Positions 11,173-21,094 of a DNA stretch of 22,989 bases are shown here, in pieces. The notes under the pieces are model-generated. The model made no database searches, was not told where the DNA came from, and was given only the letters and a program-made list of their open reading frames with translations. Position 1 is the first letter of the stretch. Each line of letters starts with the position of its first letter. This stretch comes from Haplomitrium mnioides. Its lineage: Eukaryota > Marchantiophyta > Haplomitriopsida > Calobryales. The stretch covers positions 1 to 22,989 of the forward strand of contig JBNGIS010001957.1 in the NCBI GenBank assembly GCA_049999725.1. Reading direction: 5' to 3'. The position numbers and the translations under genes are program-made.

Positions 11173-13045
11173 TGTCAGCCCTACCGCTGTGGTGCTATGC
11201 TGAAAACACAACCCCATGTCGCCGCAAGCGCCGAAATAAGGGTTTTCAGGATACTTGTTGTGGGAGGGACAAATACTTTGTCAATTTGAGCGTTTAAGGA
11301 GGGTGCTGGGCTGGATTTGGTTCAGGTTTGGGCACCCCTCCTAGGTTTCCTGATCACAAGCAACTGATTCAGGCCTAAAAAGAGTTTTGAATTTGCCAAA
11401 AATTGAGCTTTTGCTCCACTTTATTCCGTCTCAACACCTGGTGGAGGTAGTTGGACTTTGATGCACAGGTATAATTCTGCCCCCTACTTGGGACCAGGCC
11501 CAGCTCTGTAAATACAAAATTCCAGAAACTGAAACCTGTCCCTAACCCCCATTCCTACTAGCTCCTACGTTGAAATTGAATTACCGAAAAAACAGAATTT
11601 GGAACTATGCTAACAAACGACAACAAATTATCTCCAACAACATTCTAGATGTTTTCACAAGCTCTTCCTAAATGTATATACAAAATTTAGAATATTTACA
11701 TATTGAAAAGTCACACCCAAAGACAGCAAAACCGAAAGAAATCCTTGTGCGGTGCTACCAATTCCCAAAATAGGGAATTCTACATGATCGTGATGCCCCT
11801 TCTTCCAATCGGTGTTGCCCTTGGCTTGCTGGTGGCTGGAGGTCCTCCCTCGATTCCTCTGGTCTTCCTTGCTGCCCTCACGAGCTGCTCCTTTGCTAAA
11901 AACAGTCGCTGGTCTTCAGATCCGTTGGCTCCTCCACCACTCACAATCTCCACATTCCATCGGCTGCCCTCAATTGCTGGCTGCCCCCTCTTCCAATACC
12001 AACTCAATTTCCTCACACTCATTCAGTCGAAAGAGTTTGACTTTTGCCTCACAGAAGGTGTATGTTTTGCTCCCTCACCAAGGAGATGCTCCTCTCAAAC
12101 ACCGGTTACCCACTCCATCTTGCTACCGAAATTCGTCTCCTTACTCTTCCCTTGGGAGCATACCTCACCAGAGCTCTCCATGCCCTATGAATTGTCACCT
12201 GAGTCAAGATTTTGGCCTGGAATGCCCCAACAATTCCTTCACTTAGACGCTCCTGAGCTTACCCTCCTTGACTACAAAGGGGGGATCCTCCCTAATTGCC
12301 TTCTCAAGCGAAAATGCAGGTTGGTCTAAAAATCATACGTCCAGCCACTGAAGAAGTGAAAGCATGTGCCAAAGAAAAATGATGAGAGTCTCCTTCACCA
12401 ACTAGAGTCCACTACTCTTTTGTTGGAAGTCGCCTCCCTGCTCAAAATTCCCTGCACAAACCCATGCTCGCTCTGCCGCTGTATGTCCACAGCCTCCCTC
12501 CGCAACTTCGCTTGCTATAATTCGATGGAAAAAAGAAAATGCAAAGGATCCTCAACTAAGAGCCCGCGAGGAGCCTATACCCCCCACACAGCCCTCGCGC
12601 CAAAAAACTATAGGCTCCCAAGTCCTTGGGCATTGACTCCTTTGCTAACTTTAACCTAACATTAGCTAGGCTCAACTAAAATAATGGGCGTACACACAGG
12701 TCCTTCCCCTTTAATTCACTTTACCCCTTTTTTTCCTCCTTGGCGTCCTACCCCGTAGCCAATGCTAGGTTCTAAACTTGGTTACTGCCAACCATCGATA
12801 CTTGTCATCTTAGAGCCCTTTAATTTTTTTGGCCAAATCCCTTAGCCTATTTTAGATCCTACGGAATTTCTAACCAAACGGTCCTCACTTTTTTAGGGAA
12901 CCCTTCATCTAATTTTAGAGAGCCTTTTTCACTTAATGCTCTCTTAAAGTAGTTCCCTTTGGCTTATTTTCTTTGTCCTTTGCCAAACTTAGTTAGTTTG
13001 CTTTTTTATTCATTTGTCCATTTGATTTTTGTTCCTCTTGATTTA
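11173..13045 (-). mobile_element. LTR of outer Ty3/gypsy-type element, minus orientation (left arm of the inverted repeat)
   Basis: The reverse complement of this segment matches 13093-13632 plus 21095-22461 along its whole length. Examples are AGGATCCTTTGCAT in both arms, the gatcggaagaaggggcatca block, and the end GGGCTGACA. Its terminal TGTCAGCCC (plus-strand view) starts at 11173, right at the last satellite base, as expected for the 3' boundary of an LTR integrated in the satellite. No primer site or internal region lies beyond it, so it is a solo LTR or the 3' LTR of a minus-oriented element cut off at its inner end. The open frame at 11703-12329 runs antisense to the LTR and is not conserved as a whole in the other arm; I do not call it a gene. 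Similarity fades inward of about 13045. Confidence 0.85.
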
Positions 13046-13092
13046 TCATTCGCATAGGAGAATATGCAAGGGCAGCTCCATAAGAGGGAGCT
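13046..13092 (+). other. Centre of the LTR inverted repeat with polypurine-tract-like sequence
   Basis: These 47 bp separate the two inverted LTRs and match neither well. They contain a short hairpin (AGCTCC at 13074-13079, GGAGCT at 13087-13092), then AAGAGGGAGCT directly before TGTTTGAG at 13093. Purine tracts followed by TGTT mark the start of 3' LTRs, so this may be the tail of an otherwise lost plus-oriented element. Confidence 0.45.
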
Positions 13093-13632
13093 TGTTTGAG
13101 ACAGGTTAAACAAAGACATTATAGTTCTTACATCAAGAAGAGCAAAAGTCAAATAGACAAATAAATAAAAAGGCAAACTAACTAAGTTTGACAAAGGAAA
13201 AAGAAAATAAGCCAAAGGGAACTACCTTAAGAGAGCATTAAGTGAAAAAATGCTCTCTAAAATTAGATGAAGGGTTCCCCAAAAAAGTGAGCACCTTTTG
13301 GTTAGAAATTCCTTCGGATCTAAAATAGGCTAAGGGATTTGGCCAAAAAATTAAAGGGCTCCAAGATGACAGGTACTTATGGTTGGCGGTAACCAAGTTT
13401 ATGACCTGGCATTGGTTGTGGGATAGGGCGCCAAGGAGGAAAAAAAAGGGTAAAGTGAATTAAAGGGGGAGGACCTGTGTGTATGGCCACTATTTTAGTT
13501 GGGCTTAGCTAATGTTAGGTTAAAGTTAGCGGGGGAGTCAAGACCCAAGGACTTGGAGGCCTATAGTTTTTTGGTGCGGGGGCTGTGTGGGGGGTATAGG
13601 CTCCTCGCGGGCTCATTGTTGAGGATCCTTTG
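13093..13632 (+). mobile_element. Outer LTR, plus orientation, first part (interrupted by the inner element)
   Basis: This is the first 540 bp of the plus-oriented outer LTR and continues at 21095. The two parts together are about 1.9 kb. It mirrors 12540-13045 in inverted orientation (for example GGTATAGGCTCCTCGCGGGC here and its reverse complement near 12570-12590). The likely start is TGTTTGAGACAGG at 13093. The LTR is cut at CTTTG 13628-13632 by the inner retrotransposon. Confidence 0.85.
13628..13632 (+). repeat. Target-site duplication CTTTG, left copy
   Basis: CTTTG lies directly before the TGTGAGAGC start of the inner LTR and is repeated at 21090-21094 directly after its end. The uninterrupted inverted arm contains a single CTTTG at the matching place (reverse complement of 12549-12553, GATCCTTTGCATTT), which confirms the insertion. 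Confidence 0.9.
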
Positions 13633-16628
13633 TGTGAGAGCATAGTTCCTGACAGAAGGTCAGACACAACTTGAAGGAGTTCTCTTCTGCGCGGTGGAGT
13701 AAGAAGGAAATGGTAAAGCTTTAGTTTTGAGTATAATAAGTGTAAAGTTGAAAAACTTATATGAATAGGAGGAAAATCTTGGATACAATTAGCAAGGAGA
13801 GAAGGCTAGGTGAGTAGGAAGTTGATTTCTTTTTCAGAGAGAAGAAAACAAATATTTTGGTAAAACTAATCTAAGTGTTGAGGGCCAGCTAGCCCCTACG
13901 TATCTATTTCTATCTATTGTATGTGTTGATGGACAACTTGCCTAGGAGCCACATGAAGTGTATTGAGTGACCGATGCCCTGAACTAGGTCCGTCCAGGGG
14001 CAGGAAGAAGCGGTGGCCTTACACCCCTGTGGGGCTGCCTCTCAAAAGAAGAATAGAGAAAAATGCTTATATCTCTATTTAGGTTTATGACAGAAGACTT
14101 ATGGGAAAAAACACAGCTACGGTGTTTGACGAGCTTGCGGATGAAGGATGTGGAGGAAATATGTGAAAAAAGAAGTGATTTGCAACGAATAGATGATTTG
14201 ATATGAAATGAGAGCTCTATTAATTAAAGGTAGGATTGACCTGTGTTGAAGGCCCTCTGAAGTAATCGAATGTTGTGATAAAATTTAAGGAATAAATCTG
14301 CAAAACGAATTTCTTGAGAGGAATGGTCCTGCTGCTTGGAGTTCTTTGATGGCAAACAAAGGATGATACCATGAAGGTTGCTTAATTCTTTCCCTTGAGC
14401 GGTGAAATCCATGTTGCGTAGAGGAAGGAATTGGCATGTGTGAGAACCGATTTGCTATGGAGAAAGGTTGGGATTGATTAACTGACTGCGAATCAATCCG
14501 GAGTGAAGAAGGGATCAAATGCGGTGAAGATTTTCTAGGATGAAGCCCAGTGCTGTAGCAAATGTAAAGAAAGAAGTCCGTGGAAATTTTCCTGTGGAAA
14601 GTGATTAGCTGCAAGGGAAAAATTGTATTGCGAGGAATTCATGTGTAAAGATCCCTTGTGAAATGCCTGTGAAGATTCTCGGTGAAGAGAAGGCCTGCGA
14701 TGATCAAGAGCTGCAATAGAAGCCTGTGCGCGAGAGCGTTATGCGGAAAAGTTTATGGACAGAAAGTCAATTGAGTAGAAATCGATCAGACCAGCGACGG
14801 AAGCGATTGATGATGAAATGTTGGTATGGGAAGAGCGTTTGAATAAGGTGGAATTAAATTTTAAAAGGAACAAGTTGAATTTGAAAAAGAAGAAAGGAAG
14901 GTCCGTGAGTCCGAAAGACGGATCGGAACCATGTCCTCCGATGTGGGGTACCCCAGTTAAGGGGGATCCGAGGTAAGTCCTAAGTGGGGATATGTGGGAT
15001 CCGATGCGTATCCATGTGGGTGTCTATGGTGGGGAGCCCCGGTTGAGAGGGTTCTGAGTGGGGCTGCAAAGTGTAATCCCTGGTTGAAAGGGATCCGTTT
15101 CGAGGTATCCGACGGAACGTAGGCGACGGATTGGAAAGGCGAAATAGTGATTTGGCAAAATGGTGATAAGCAAAGCAGTGACTTGTCAGTATTCTATGCA
15201 ATTGAGAATTGTTGAGGAAGAACAACTACGAAGCGAAGTCTGAAGGATGAAGCGACGCTTTATCATGGTTTCGATATTGATTATAGAAGTCGAACTGAAA
15301 GTTCAAAAGTTCGAAAAGGGCGAAACAAATACTTGGTGGAATTTGAAAAGTTTGAAATTGAAAAGAGAGGAAATGAAGAGTTAGTGAAAGTTCAAAAACT
15401 AGTATAAGAACAATTGTTAGTAATTAGTTCTTATTATGAGCAAAGTTAGTGTAAGTTAATGAAAGCGAGTTGTTTAGCTTAAGAACTTATTGTAAGTTGT
15501 TAGTTCTTATTGGAAGCCTAGTGAGAAAGAGTTAACTTAGAAAAAGAAGGAAGCAAGTTGTTTTGAACTGTTACTTGTTAGTTGAGCACGACAAGGGGTA
15601 CAAGCCTGTTGCCGAGTTCCTGTTCTGCTGGGTTCTCATTGTACACGGGTGCTTCAAGTACAATTCATGAGATTCTTGTTTGGGAGGTCCACTGCTCTTG
15701 TTGTTAATTGCAGATTCAGAAGGAGCAGTATGATGAAGGAACAAGGATTTGAAGCTAGAGTTGGTTGGTGAATGTTCTACAGGTGTTTAATTGAAAAAAT
15801 CAGACAGATTGCATTAGAGAAGGGCATGTCAGGGGGTACCTAAGTGTATTCTGCTCGTGGGTTTGAGTTCTGGGTTCTAAGTTGTAATTTGTGGGAGGTT
15901 TAGTGGCAAGTTAATTTTTCTTTGAGTTCTGTTCTGTTTTGTGTGTGTGTTAATGTTTTAAATTCTTAAGGAGAGAACCTTCTGTGATTTTCCAATTAGT
16001 GGATGTTGGTTGGTGGGTTGCATTAGAGCAAGGATTGCTCAGAAGTGTGTGTGCCTATGGAATAGGCGGGCATTTCACAAACAAACAGAGTAGTGGGTGG
16101 TTGGAGTAACAATAATTGGATGTGAGATGAGGAGGATTGTTCCATAGTTGAGTTCTCAGCATTAAGTTATGGGGTATATTGGGTTGGAGTGACTTGAGTA
16201 TCTAGTTTGAGGGAAGTGAAGTGGTGTAATGAAGGTAGACACTAGAGTGTTGGTTTGAGAGTTTCAAGCAAGTTGGGTAACTGGTTGCTTGGGAACATCT
16301 CTGATATACAACTCAAGTTTAAAATTAGCCTGTACATCAGCTTTCTTATCCTAGAGATGTTAGTAATGAAATTTGTGTGATTCTTGGCTGTTGTTCTATT
16401 ATGTGAGTAGTTAGAAGAGTTTGTGTATGGTTTTGTGAAGAGAGGGTTGTCAGACCTAGAGAAGGAGAGCGGTCCATCTCTGAATTGATAGAGTGTAATT
16501 TCATAACTCTTTAAAGAATACGGAAAGTTTGTAAACTCAATTTAAGAGCAGATTTCTATATAGATCTTGCGTGGTTTGATCTCTGGTTGCTCTTTTCGGG
16601 GCTAGAGTGCCACTGTTGTGCTACAACA
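13633..16628 (+). repeat. 5' LTR of the inner element
   Basis: It starts TGTGAGAGC and ends GCTACAACA. Compared with LTR2 the ancestral ends were probably TGTTG...CAACA, a 5-bp terminal inverted repeat. LTR1 also carries about 11 bp near 15,450 (AGTGTAAGTTA region) that LTR2 lacks. No long coding frame is conserved in both copies. Confidence 0.92.
14930..15120 (+). repeat. GC-rich degenerate repeats inside the 5' LTR
   Basis: Three related segments occur in this GC-rich block: CCAGTTAAGGGGGATCCGAGG (14951), CCGGTTGAGAGGGTTCTGAG (15039) and CTGGTTGAAAGGGATCCG followed by CGAGG (about 15079). The same block is present in LTR2 at about 19420-19600. The first is preceded by the palindrome GGGGTACCCC. 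It contrasts with the AT-rich rest of the LTR. Function unknown. Confidence 0.5.
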
Positions 16629-16640
16629 TGTACGATTTCT

Positions 16641-16658
16641 TGGCGCCATTGCTTGGGA
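16641..16658 (+). other. Primer-binding site of the inner element
   Basis: TGGCGCCATTGCTTGGG lies 12 bases after the 5' LTR end, the usual place for the tRNA primer site that starts minus-strand DNA synthesis. TGGCGCC-type primer sites are common in plant Ty3/gypsy elements. The tRNA is not identified. Confidence 0.7.
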
Positions 16659-16854
16659 TCTAAATTCTAGTGTTTGCTATTAAAAGTGTGTATAGTGTCA
16701 TAGTAATATTGGGAACTTGTTTTACTTACCACTATTAAATTTTGTTTTGGTAGTTTTTTTTTTTTTGTTCTGTATTTTGTTTCTTTTCTGTGTGAAGAAA
16801 TTCAGAGAAGAAGCATCTTCTTTGTGGTGAGTAGCAAGGAAGATGTGAATGTGA
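16659..16854 (+). other. Untranslated leader of the inner element, no gene seen
   Basis: An AT-rich leader with a T13 run at 16754-16766. The frames have frequent stops (TGA at 16828, 16846 and 16852). Confidence 0.5.
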
Positions 16855-17256
16855 GAAATTTCAGAAGAGGACAAAGAGAGACAAAGAAAAGAGAGAGAGG
16901 TAAGACTGGAGAGACGGAAGGAGTCTAAATTGAAGTCTAAGGAAGCTATAGCTGTTGGTAGCGGAAAGGAACCTATAGAGGGAGGAGCTCAACTTTCTGG
17001 GCCTCAATCGCCATTAGCTCAGTTTTAGTGGACATATATTACTGCTCTTGGAGGCATTATTGGGTTAACACCATTCTCAAAATTAAATTTACCTTCTTCT
17101 ACTTCTACTTCTTCTTCTTCTTCTAGGAATTCAGCCACACCTACCAGTATTAAAGGTAGTGGAGCTTCACAGTCGAGTGTTGTTTTGAGAACAGGGGTGA
17201 CACCTGTGACTCTGTTTTCTTCAGTATCAGCTATGGCTCAACAAGCTCCTATAGGG
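16855..17256 (+). pseudogene. Gag N-terminal remnant of the inner element
   Basis: One frame is open from 16855 (after TGA at 16852-16854) and runs on into the integrase fragment. It encodes a highly charged Glu/Arg/Lys segment (about 16861-16920), a Gly/Pro/Gln-rich segment, a TAG stop at 17026-17028 (context AQF-stop-WTYI), and a Ser/Thr-rich linker made by a TTC-type simple repeat at 17098-17124, ending near MAQQAPIGG. In position, directly after the leader, it corresponds to the start of gag. I see no capsid core, zinc knuckle, protease or reverse transcriptase; they are deleted. No ATG that begins this frame is evident, so the true start may lie in another frame. Identification as Gag rests on position, not on a domain match. 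Confidence 0.55.
17098..17124 (+). repeat. TTC-rich simple repeat (Ser/Thr-coding)
   Basis: CTTCTTCTACTTCTACTTC and further TTC units give a run of Ser with some Thr in the Gag-like frame. A simple-sequence expansion. Confidence 0.8.
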
Positions 17257-18063
17257 GGTTATCGAAGGGTTATATTAGTGTGTACAGATTATGCTACCAA
17301 ATGGGTGGAAGCAAAAGCTACTCGAAGAGATGGAGCAGTGGAAGTTGCTAACTTCATGTTTGAGAATATAATCATACGATTTGGCTGTCCTTTAGAACTG
17401 ATTAGTGACCAAGGGACTCATTTTCTAAATGAGGTAATTCAATGCCTTACTAATACCTACATGATTAAACATAGAAAAACAACTCCCTACAACCCGAAAG
17501 CGAATGGACACACAAGAGTTAATGGATTGTTATGTAAGATATTGACAAAGATTTGTTCAGCATACTCGTCAGATTGGGACAGGAAGTTGTACTCAGTTTT
17601 GTGAGTGTACAGAACAACAGAGAAAGTAACTACGAAGCAGACGCCGTTCTATTTGGTCTATGTTACTCATTCATTAGTACCAGTGGAATGGGATGTGCCT
17701 TCTATCAGGATTGCTGAAGAAGAACATATGCTAGACAAGGAAAGTTTATTGAAGAGGATGATGGATTTAGTCAAGCTAAAGGAAGAAAGAGTTCAGGCTC
17801 TGGCTGAAACCGAAAAAGTCCTGAACAAGCGTAAAGAAGGCTATGATTTTAAGCTCAAAAAGGTGAATATTTCTGATAGGGATCTGGTGCTTCTATATGA
17901 TAGTTATTATTTTAGGTTCCCAGAGAAACTTCATGTAAGATGGATGGGACCTTATGGAGTATCAATCATTTATGACAATGGATCACTGGAGTTAAAGAAT
18001 TTAACGGGAGAAGTGTTAGAAACAAGAGTTAAACGATCGTGGGTGAAGCGATACTATTTGTAA
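17257..18063 (+). pseudogene. Integrase fragment of the inner Ty3/gypsy element (catalytic core and GPY/F domain), inactive
   Basis: Integrase joins retrotransposon DNA to the host genome using a DDE-type RNase H-like core. The frame enters the core at GYRRVILVCTDYATKWVEA (first catalytic Asp, codon 17287-17289), continues through RFGCPLELISDQGTHF (second Asp, 17407-17409) and HRKTTPYNPKANG, but the third acidic residue is absent: at 17512-17517 Thr is followed directly by Arg, as if one codon were lost. A TGA at 17602-17604 stands where a tryptophan is usual (SVL-stop-VYRTTEK); beyond it the same frame stays open to TAA at 18061 and encodes the C-terminal part with RWMGPYG, the GPY/F motif. 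The N-terminal HHCC zinc-binding module is missing, removed by the deletion that joined Gag to integrase. Frame and motifs fit Ty3/gypsy. It is dead for three independent reasons. Confidence 0.9.
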
Positions 18064-18088
18064 ATGCTTGTGAGGACGCTGCGCGATT

Positions 18089-18099
18089 GAGGAGGGGGC
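18089..18099 (+). other. Polypurine tract of the inner element
   Basis: GAGGAGGGGG followed by CT lies directly before the 3' LTR and 26 bases after the integrase stop. It would prime plus-strand DNA synthesis. Confidence 0.8.
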
Positions 18100-21089
18100 T
18101 ATTGAGAGCAAAGTTCCTGACACAAGGTCAGACACAGCTTGAAGGAGTTCTCTTCTGCACGGTGGAGTAAGAAAGAAAGGGTAAAGCTTTAGTTTTGAGT
18201 ATAATAAGTGTAAAGTTGAAAAACTTATGGATAAGAGGAAAATTTTGGATACAATTGGAAAGGAAAGAAGGCTAGGTGATGAGGAAGTTGATTTCTTTTT
18301 CAAAGAGAAGAAAAAAACTTTATTTTGCTAAAACCAATCTAAGTGTTGAGGGCCAGCCAGCCCCTACCTATCTATTTCTATCTATTGTATGTGTTGATGA
18401 ACAGCTTGCCTAGGAGCCACGTGAAGTGTATCGAGTGACTAATGTACTAAACTAGGTCTGTCAAGGGGCAAGAAGAAGTGGTGGCCTTACACCCCTGTGG
18501 GGCTGCCTCTTGAAAGAAGAATAGAGAAAAATGCTTATATCTCTATTCAGGTGTATGACAGAAGACTTATGGGACAAAACGTAGCTACGGTGTTTGACGA
18601 GCTCGCGGATGAAGGATGTGGAGGAAATGTACGAAGGAAGAAGTGATTTGCAAAGAATAGATGATCTGATATGAAATGAGAGCTCTACAAGTTAAAGGTA
18701 GGATTGACTTGTGTTGAAGGCCCTCTGAAGTAATCGAATGTTGTGATTAAATTTAAGGAATAAATCTGCGAAGTGAATTGTTTGAAGAGGAATGGTCCTG
18801 CTGCATGGAGTTCTCTGATGGCGAACAAAGGATGATATCATGAAGGTTGCTTAATTCTTTCCCCTGAGTGGTGAAATCCATGTTGCGTAGAGGAAGGAAT
18901 TGGCCTATATGAGAGCCGATTTGATATGGAGAAAGGTTGGGATTGATTAATTGACTGTGAATCAATCTGGAGTGAAGAAGGGATCGAATGTGGTGAAGAT
19001 TTTCTGGAATGAAGCCCAGTGCTGTAGCAAATGTAAAGAAAGAAGTTTGGGGAAATGATCATGCGTAAAGTGATTAGTTACAAGGGAAAAATTATATTGC
19101 GAGGAATTCATATGTGTAAAGATCCCTTGTGAAATGCTTGTGAAGATTCTCGGTGAAGAGAAGGCCTGCTATGATCGTGAGCTACAATAGAAGCCTGTAC
19201 GCAAGAGCGCGATGCGGAAAAGTTTATGGACAGAAAGTCAATTGAGCATAAATCGATCAAACCAGCGACGGAAGTGATTGACGATGAAATGTTACTATGC
19301 AAAGAGCATTTGAAGAAGGTGGAGTTAAATTTTAAAAGGAACAAGTTGAATTTGAAAAAGAAGAAAGGAAGGTCCGTGAGTCCGAAAGACGGATCGGAAC
19401 CACGTCCTCCGATGTGGGGTACCCCAGTTAAGGGGGATCCAAGGTAAGTCTGAAGTAGGGATCTGTGGGATCCAATGCGTGTCTGTGTGGGTGTCCGTGG
19501 TGGGGAGCTCCGGTTAAGAGGGTTTCGAGTGGGGCTACGATGTGGAATCCTCGGTTAAAAGGGATCCGTTCCGAGGTATCCGACGGAACTTAGGCAACGG
19601 ATTGGAGAGGCAAAATAGTGATTTGGCAAAATGGTGATAAGCAAAGTGGTGACTTGTCATTATTCTACGTGATTGAGGATTGTTTAGGAAGAACAACTAC
19701 AAAGCGAAGTCTGAAGGGCAAAGCGGCACTTTATCATGGTTTTGGTGTTGATTATGGAAGTCGTACTGAAAGTTCAAAAGTTTGAAAAGGGCGAAACAAA
19801 TACTTGGTGGAATTTGAAAAGTTCGAAATTGAAAAGAGAGGAAATGAAGAGTTAGTGAAAGTTCAAAAATTAGTATAAGAACAATTGTTAGGAATTAGTT
19901 CTTATTATGAGAAAAGTTAGTGAAAGCGAGTTGTTTAGCTTAAGAACTTATTGTGAGTTGTTAGTTCTTATTGGAAGCCTAGTGAGAAAGAATTAACTTA
20001 GGAAAAGAAGGAAGTAAGTTGTTTTGAACTGTTACTTGTTAGTTGAGCACGACAACGGGTACAAGCCTGTTGGTGAGTTTCTTTTTTGTTGGGCTGTCTC
20101 ATTGTACATGAGTGCTTCAAGTAAAATTCATGAGATTCTTGTATGGGAGGTCCCATCCTCTTGTTGTTAATTGCAGATTCAGAAGGAGCAGTATGATAAA
20201 GGAACAAGGATTTGAAGCTAGAAATGGTTGGTGAATGTTCTGCAGGTGTTCAATTGAAGAAATAAGATAGATTGCATTATAGAAGGGCATGTCAGGGGGT
20301 ACCTGAGGGTATTCTGGTGGTGGGTTTGAGTTTTGGGTTCCAAGTTGTGATATGTGGGAGGTTTAGTGGCAAGTCAATTCTGCTTTGAGTTCTATTCTGT
20401 TTTGTGTGTGTGTTAATGTTTTAAATTCTTAAGGAGAGAACCTTCTGTGATTTTCCAATTAGTGGATGTTGGTTGGTGGGTTGCAGTAGAGCAAGAATTG
20501 CTCAGAAGTGTGTGTGCCTATGGAATAGATGGGCATTTCACAAACAAACAAAGTAGTGGGTGGTTGGAGGAACATCAATTGGATGTGAGATGAGGAGGAT
20601 TGTTCCATAGTTGCGCTCTCAACATTAAGCTATGGGGTATATTGGGTTGGAGTGGCCTGAGTATCTAGTTTGAGGAAACTGAAGTGGTGTAATGAAGGTA
20701 GGCACTAGAGTGTTGGTTTGAGAGTTTCAAGCAAGTTGGGTAACTGGTTGCTTGGGAACATCTCTGATATACAGCTCAAGTTTAAAATCAGCCTGTACAT
20801 CAGCTTTCTTATCCTAGAGATGTCAGTCATGCAATTTGTGTGATTCTTGGTTGTTGTTCTATTATGTGAGTAGTTAGAAGAGTTTGTGTATAGATTTTTG
20901 AAGAGAGGGTTGTCAGACCTAGAAAAGGAGAGCGACCCATCTCTGAACTGATAGAGTGCAGTTTCAGAACTCTTTAAAGAATATGGAAAGTTTGTAAAAT
21001 CAATTTAAGACAAATTTTTATATAGATCTTGCGTGGTTCGATCTCTGGTTGCTCTTTTCGGGGATGGAGTACACTGCTGTGCTACAACA
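18100..21089 (+). repeat. 3' LTR of the inner element
   Basis: A direct repeat of 13633-16628. It starts TATTGAGAGC where LTR1 has TGTGAGAGC, implying a G-to-A change here and a one-base loss in LTR1, and it ends GCTACAACA at 21089. A 74-codon Lys-rich frame (19226-19447) is open in this copy but has a TAG at its seventh codon after the ATG in LTR1, so I do not annotate it as a gene. Confidence 0.92.
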
Positions 21090-21094
21090 CTTTG
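21090..21094 (+). repeat. Target-site duplication CTTTG, right copy
   Basis: Directly follows ...GCTACAACA of the 3' LTR and equals 13628-13632. Confidence 0.9.

Larger units (their letters stand above)
13633..21089 (+). mobile_element. Inner LTR retrotransposon (Ty3/gypsy type), complete ends but gutted interior
   Basis: A 7.46-kb element with 3.0-kb direct LTRs (13633-16628 and 18100-21089), a primer-binding site, a polypurine tract and a 5-bp CTTTG target duplication. The internal region is only about 1.47 kb, whereas an autonomous Ty3/gypsy element needs roughly 4-5 kb or more for gag, protease, reverse transcriptase, RNase H and integrase. What remains is a Gag-like N-terminus joined to the second half of integrase. 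The plus-strand integrase order next to the 3' LTR assigns it to the Ty3/gypsy type. LTR1 and LTR2 differ at roughly 6% of positions in the first ~150 bp compared by eye, plus small indels. It cannot move by itself and could do so only with proteins from a complete relative. Confidence 0.92.

Noticed and set aside
11703-12329. Longest open frame of the window (208 codons, plus strand, with a hydrophobic stretch)
   Set aside because: It lies antisense within an LTR. Its counterpart in the other arm (21850-21578) is cut short, and differences between arms in this area are mostly amino-acid changing (about 16 of 22 in the 240 bp compared in the sense frame), as expected without selection.
14224-15225. 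Minus-strand frames of 62-109 codons, with similar ones at 18753-19344
   Set aside because: They lie antisense in the inner LTRs, differ in length between the two LTR copies and match no known domain.
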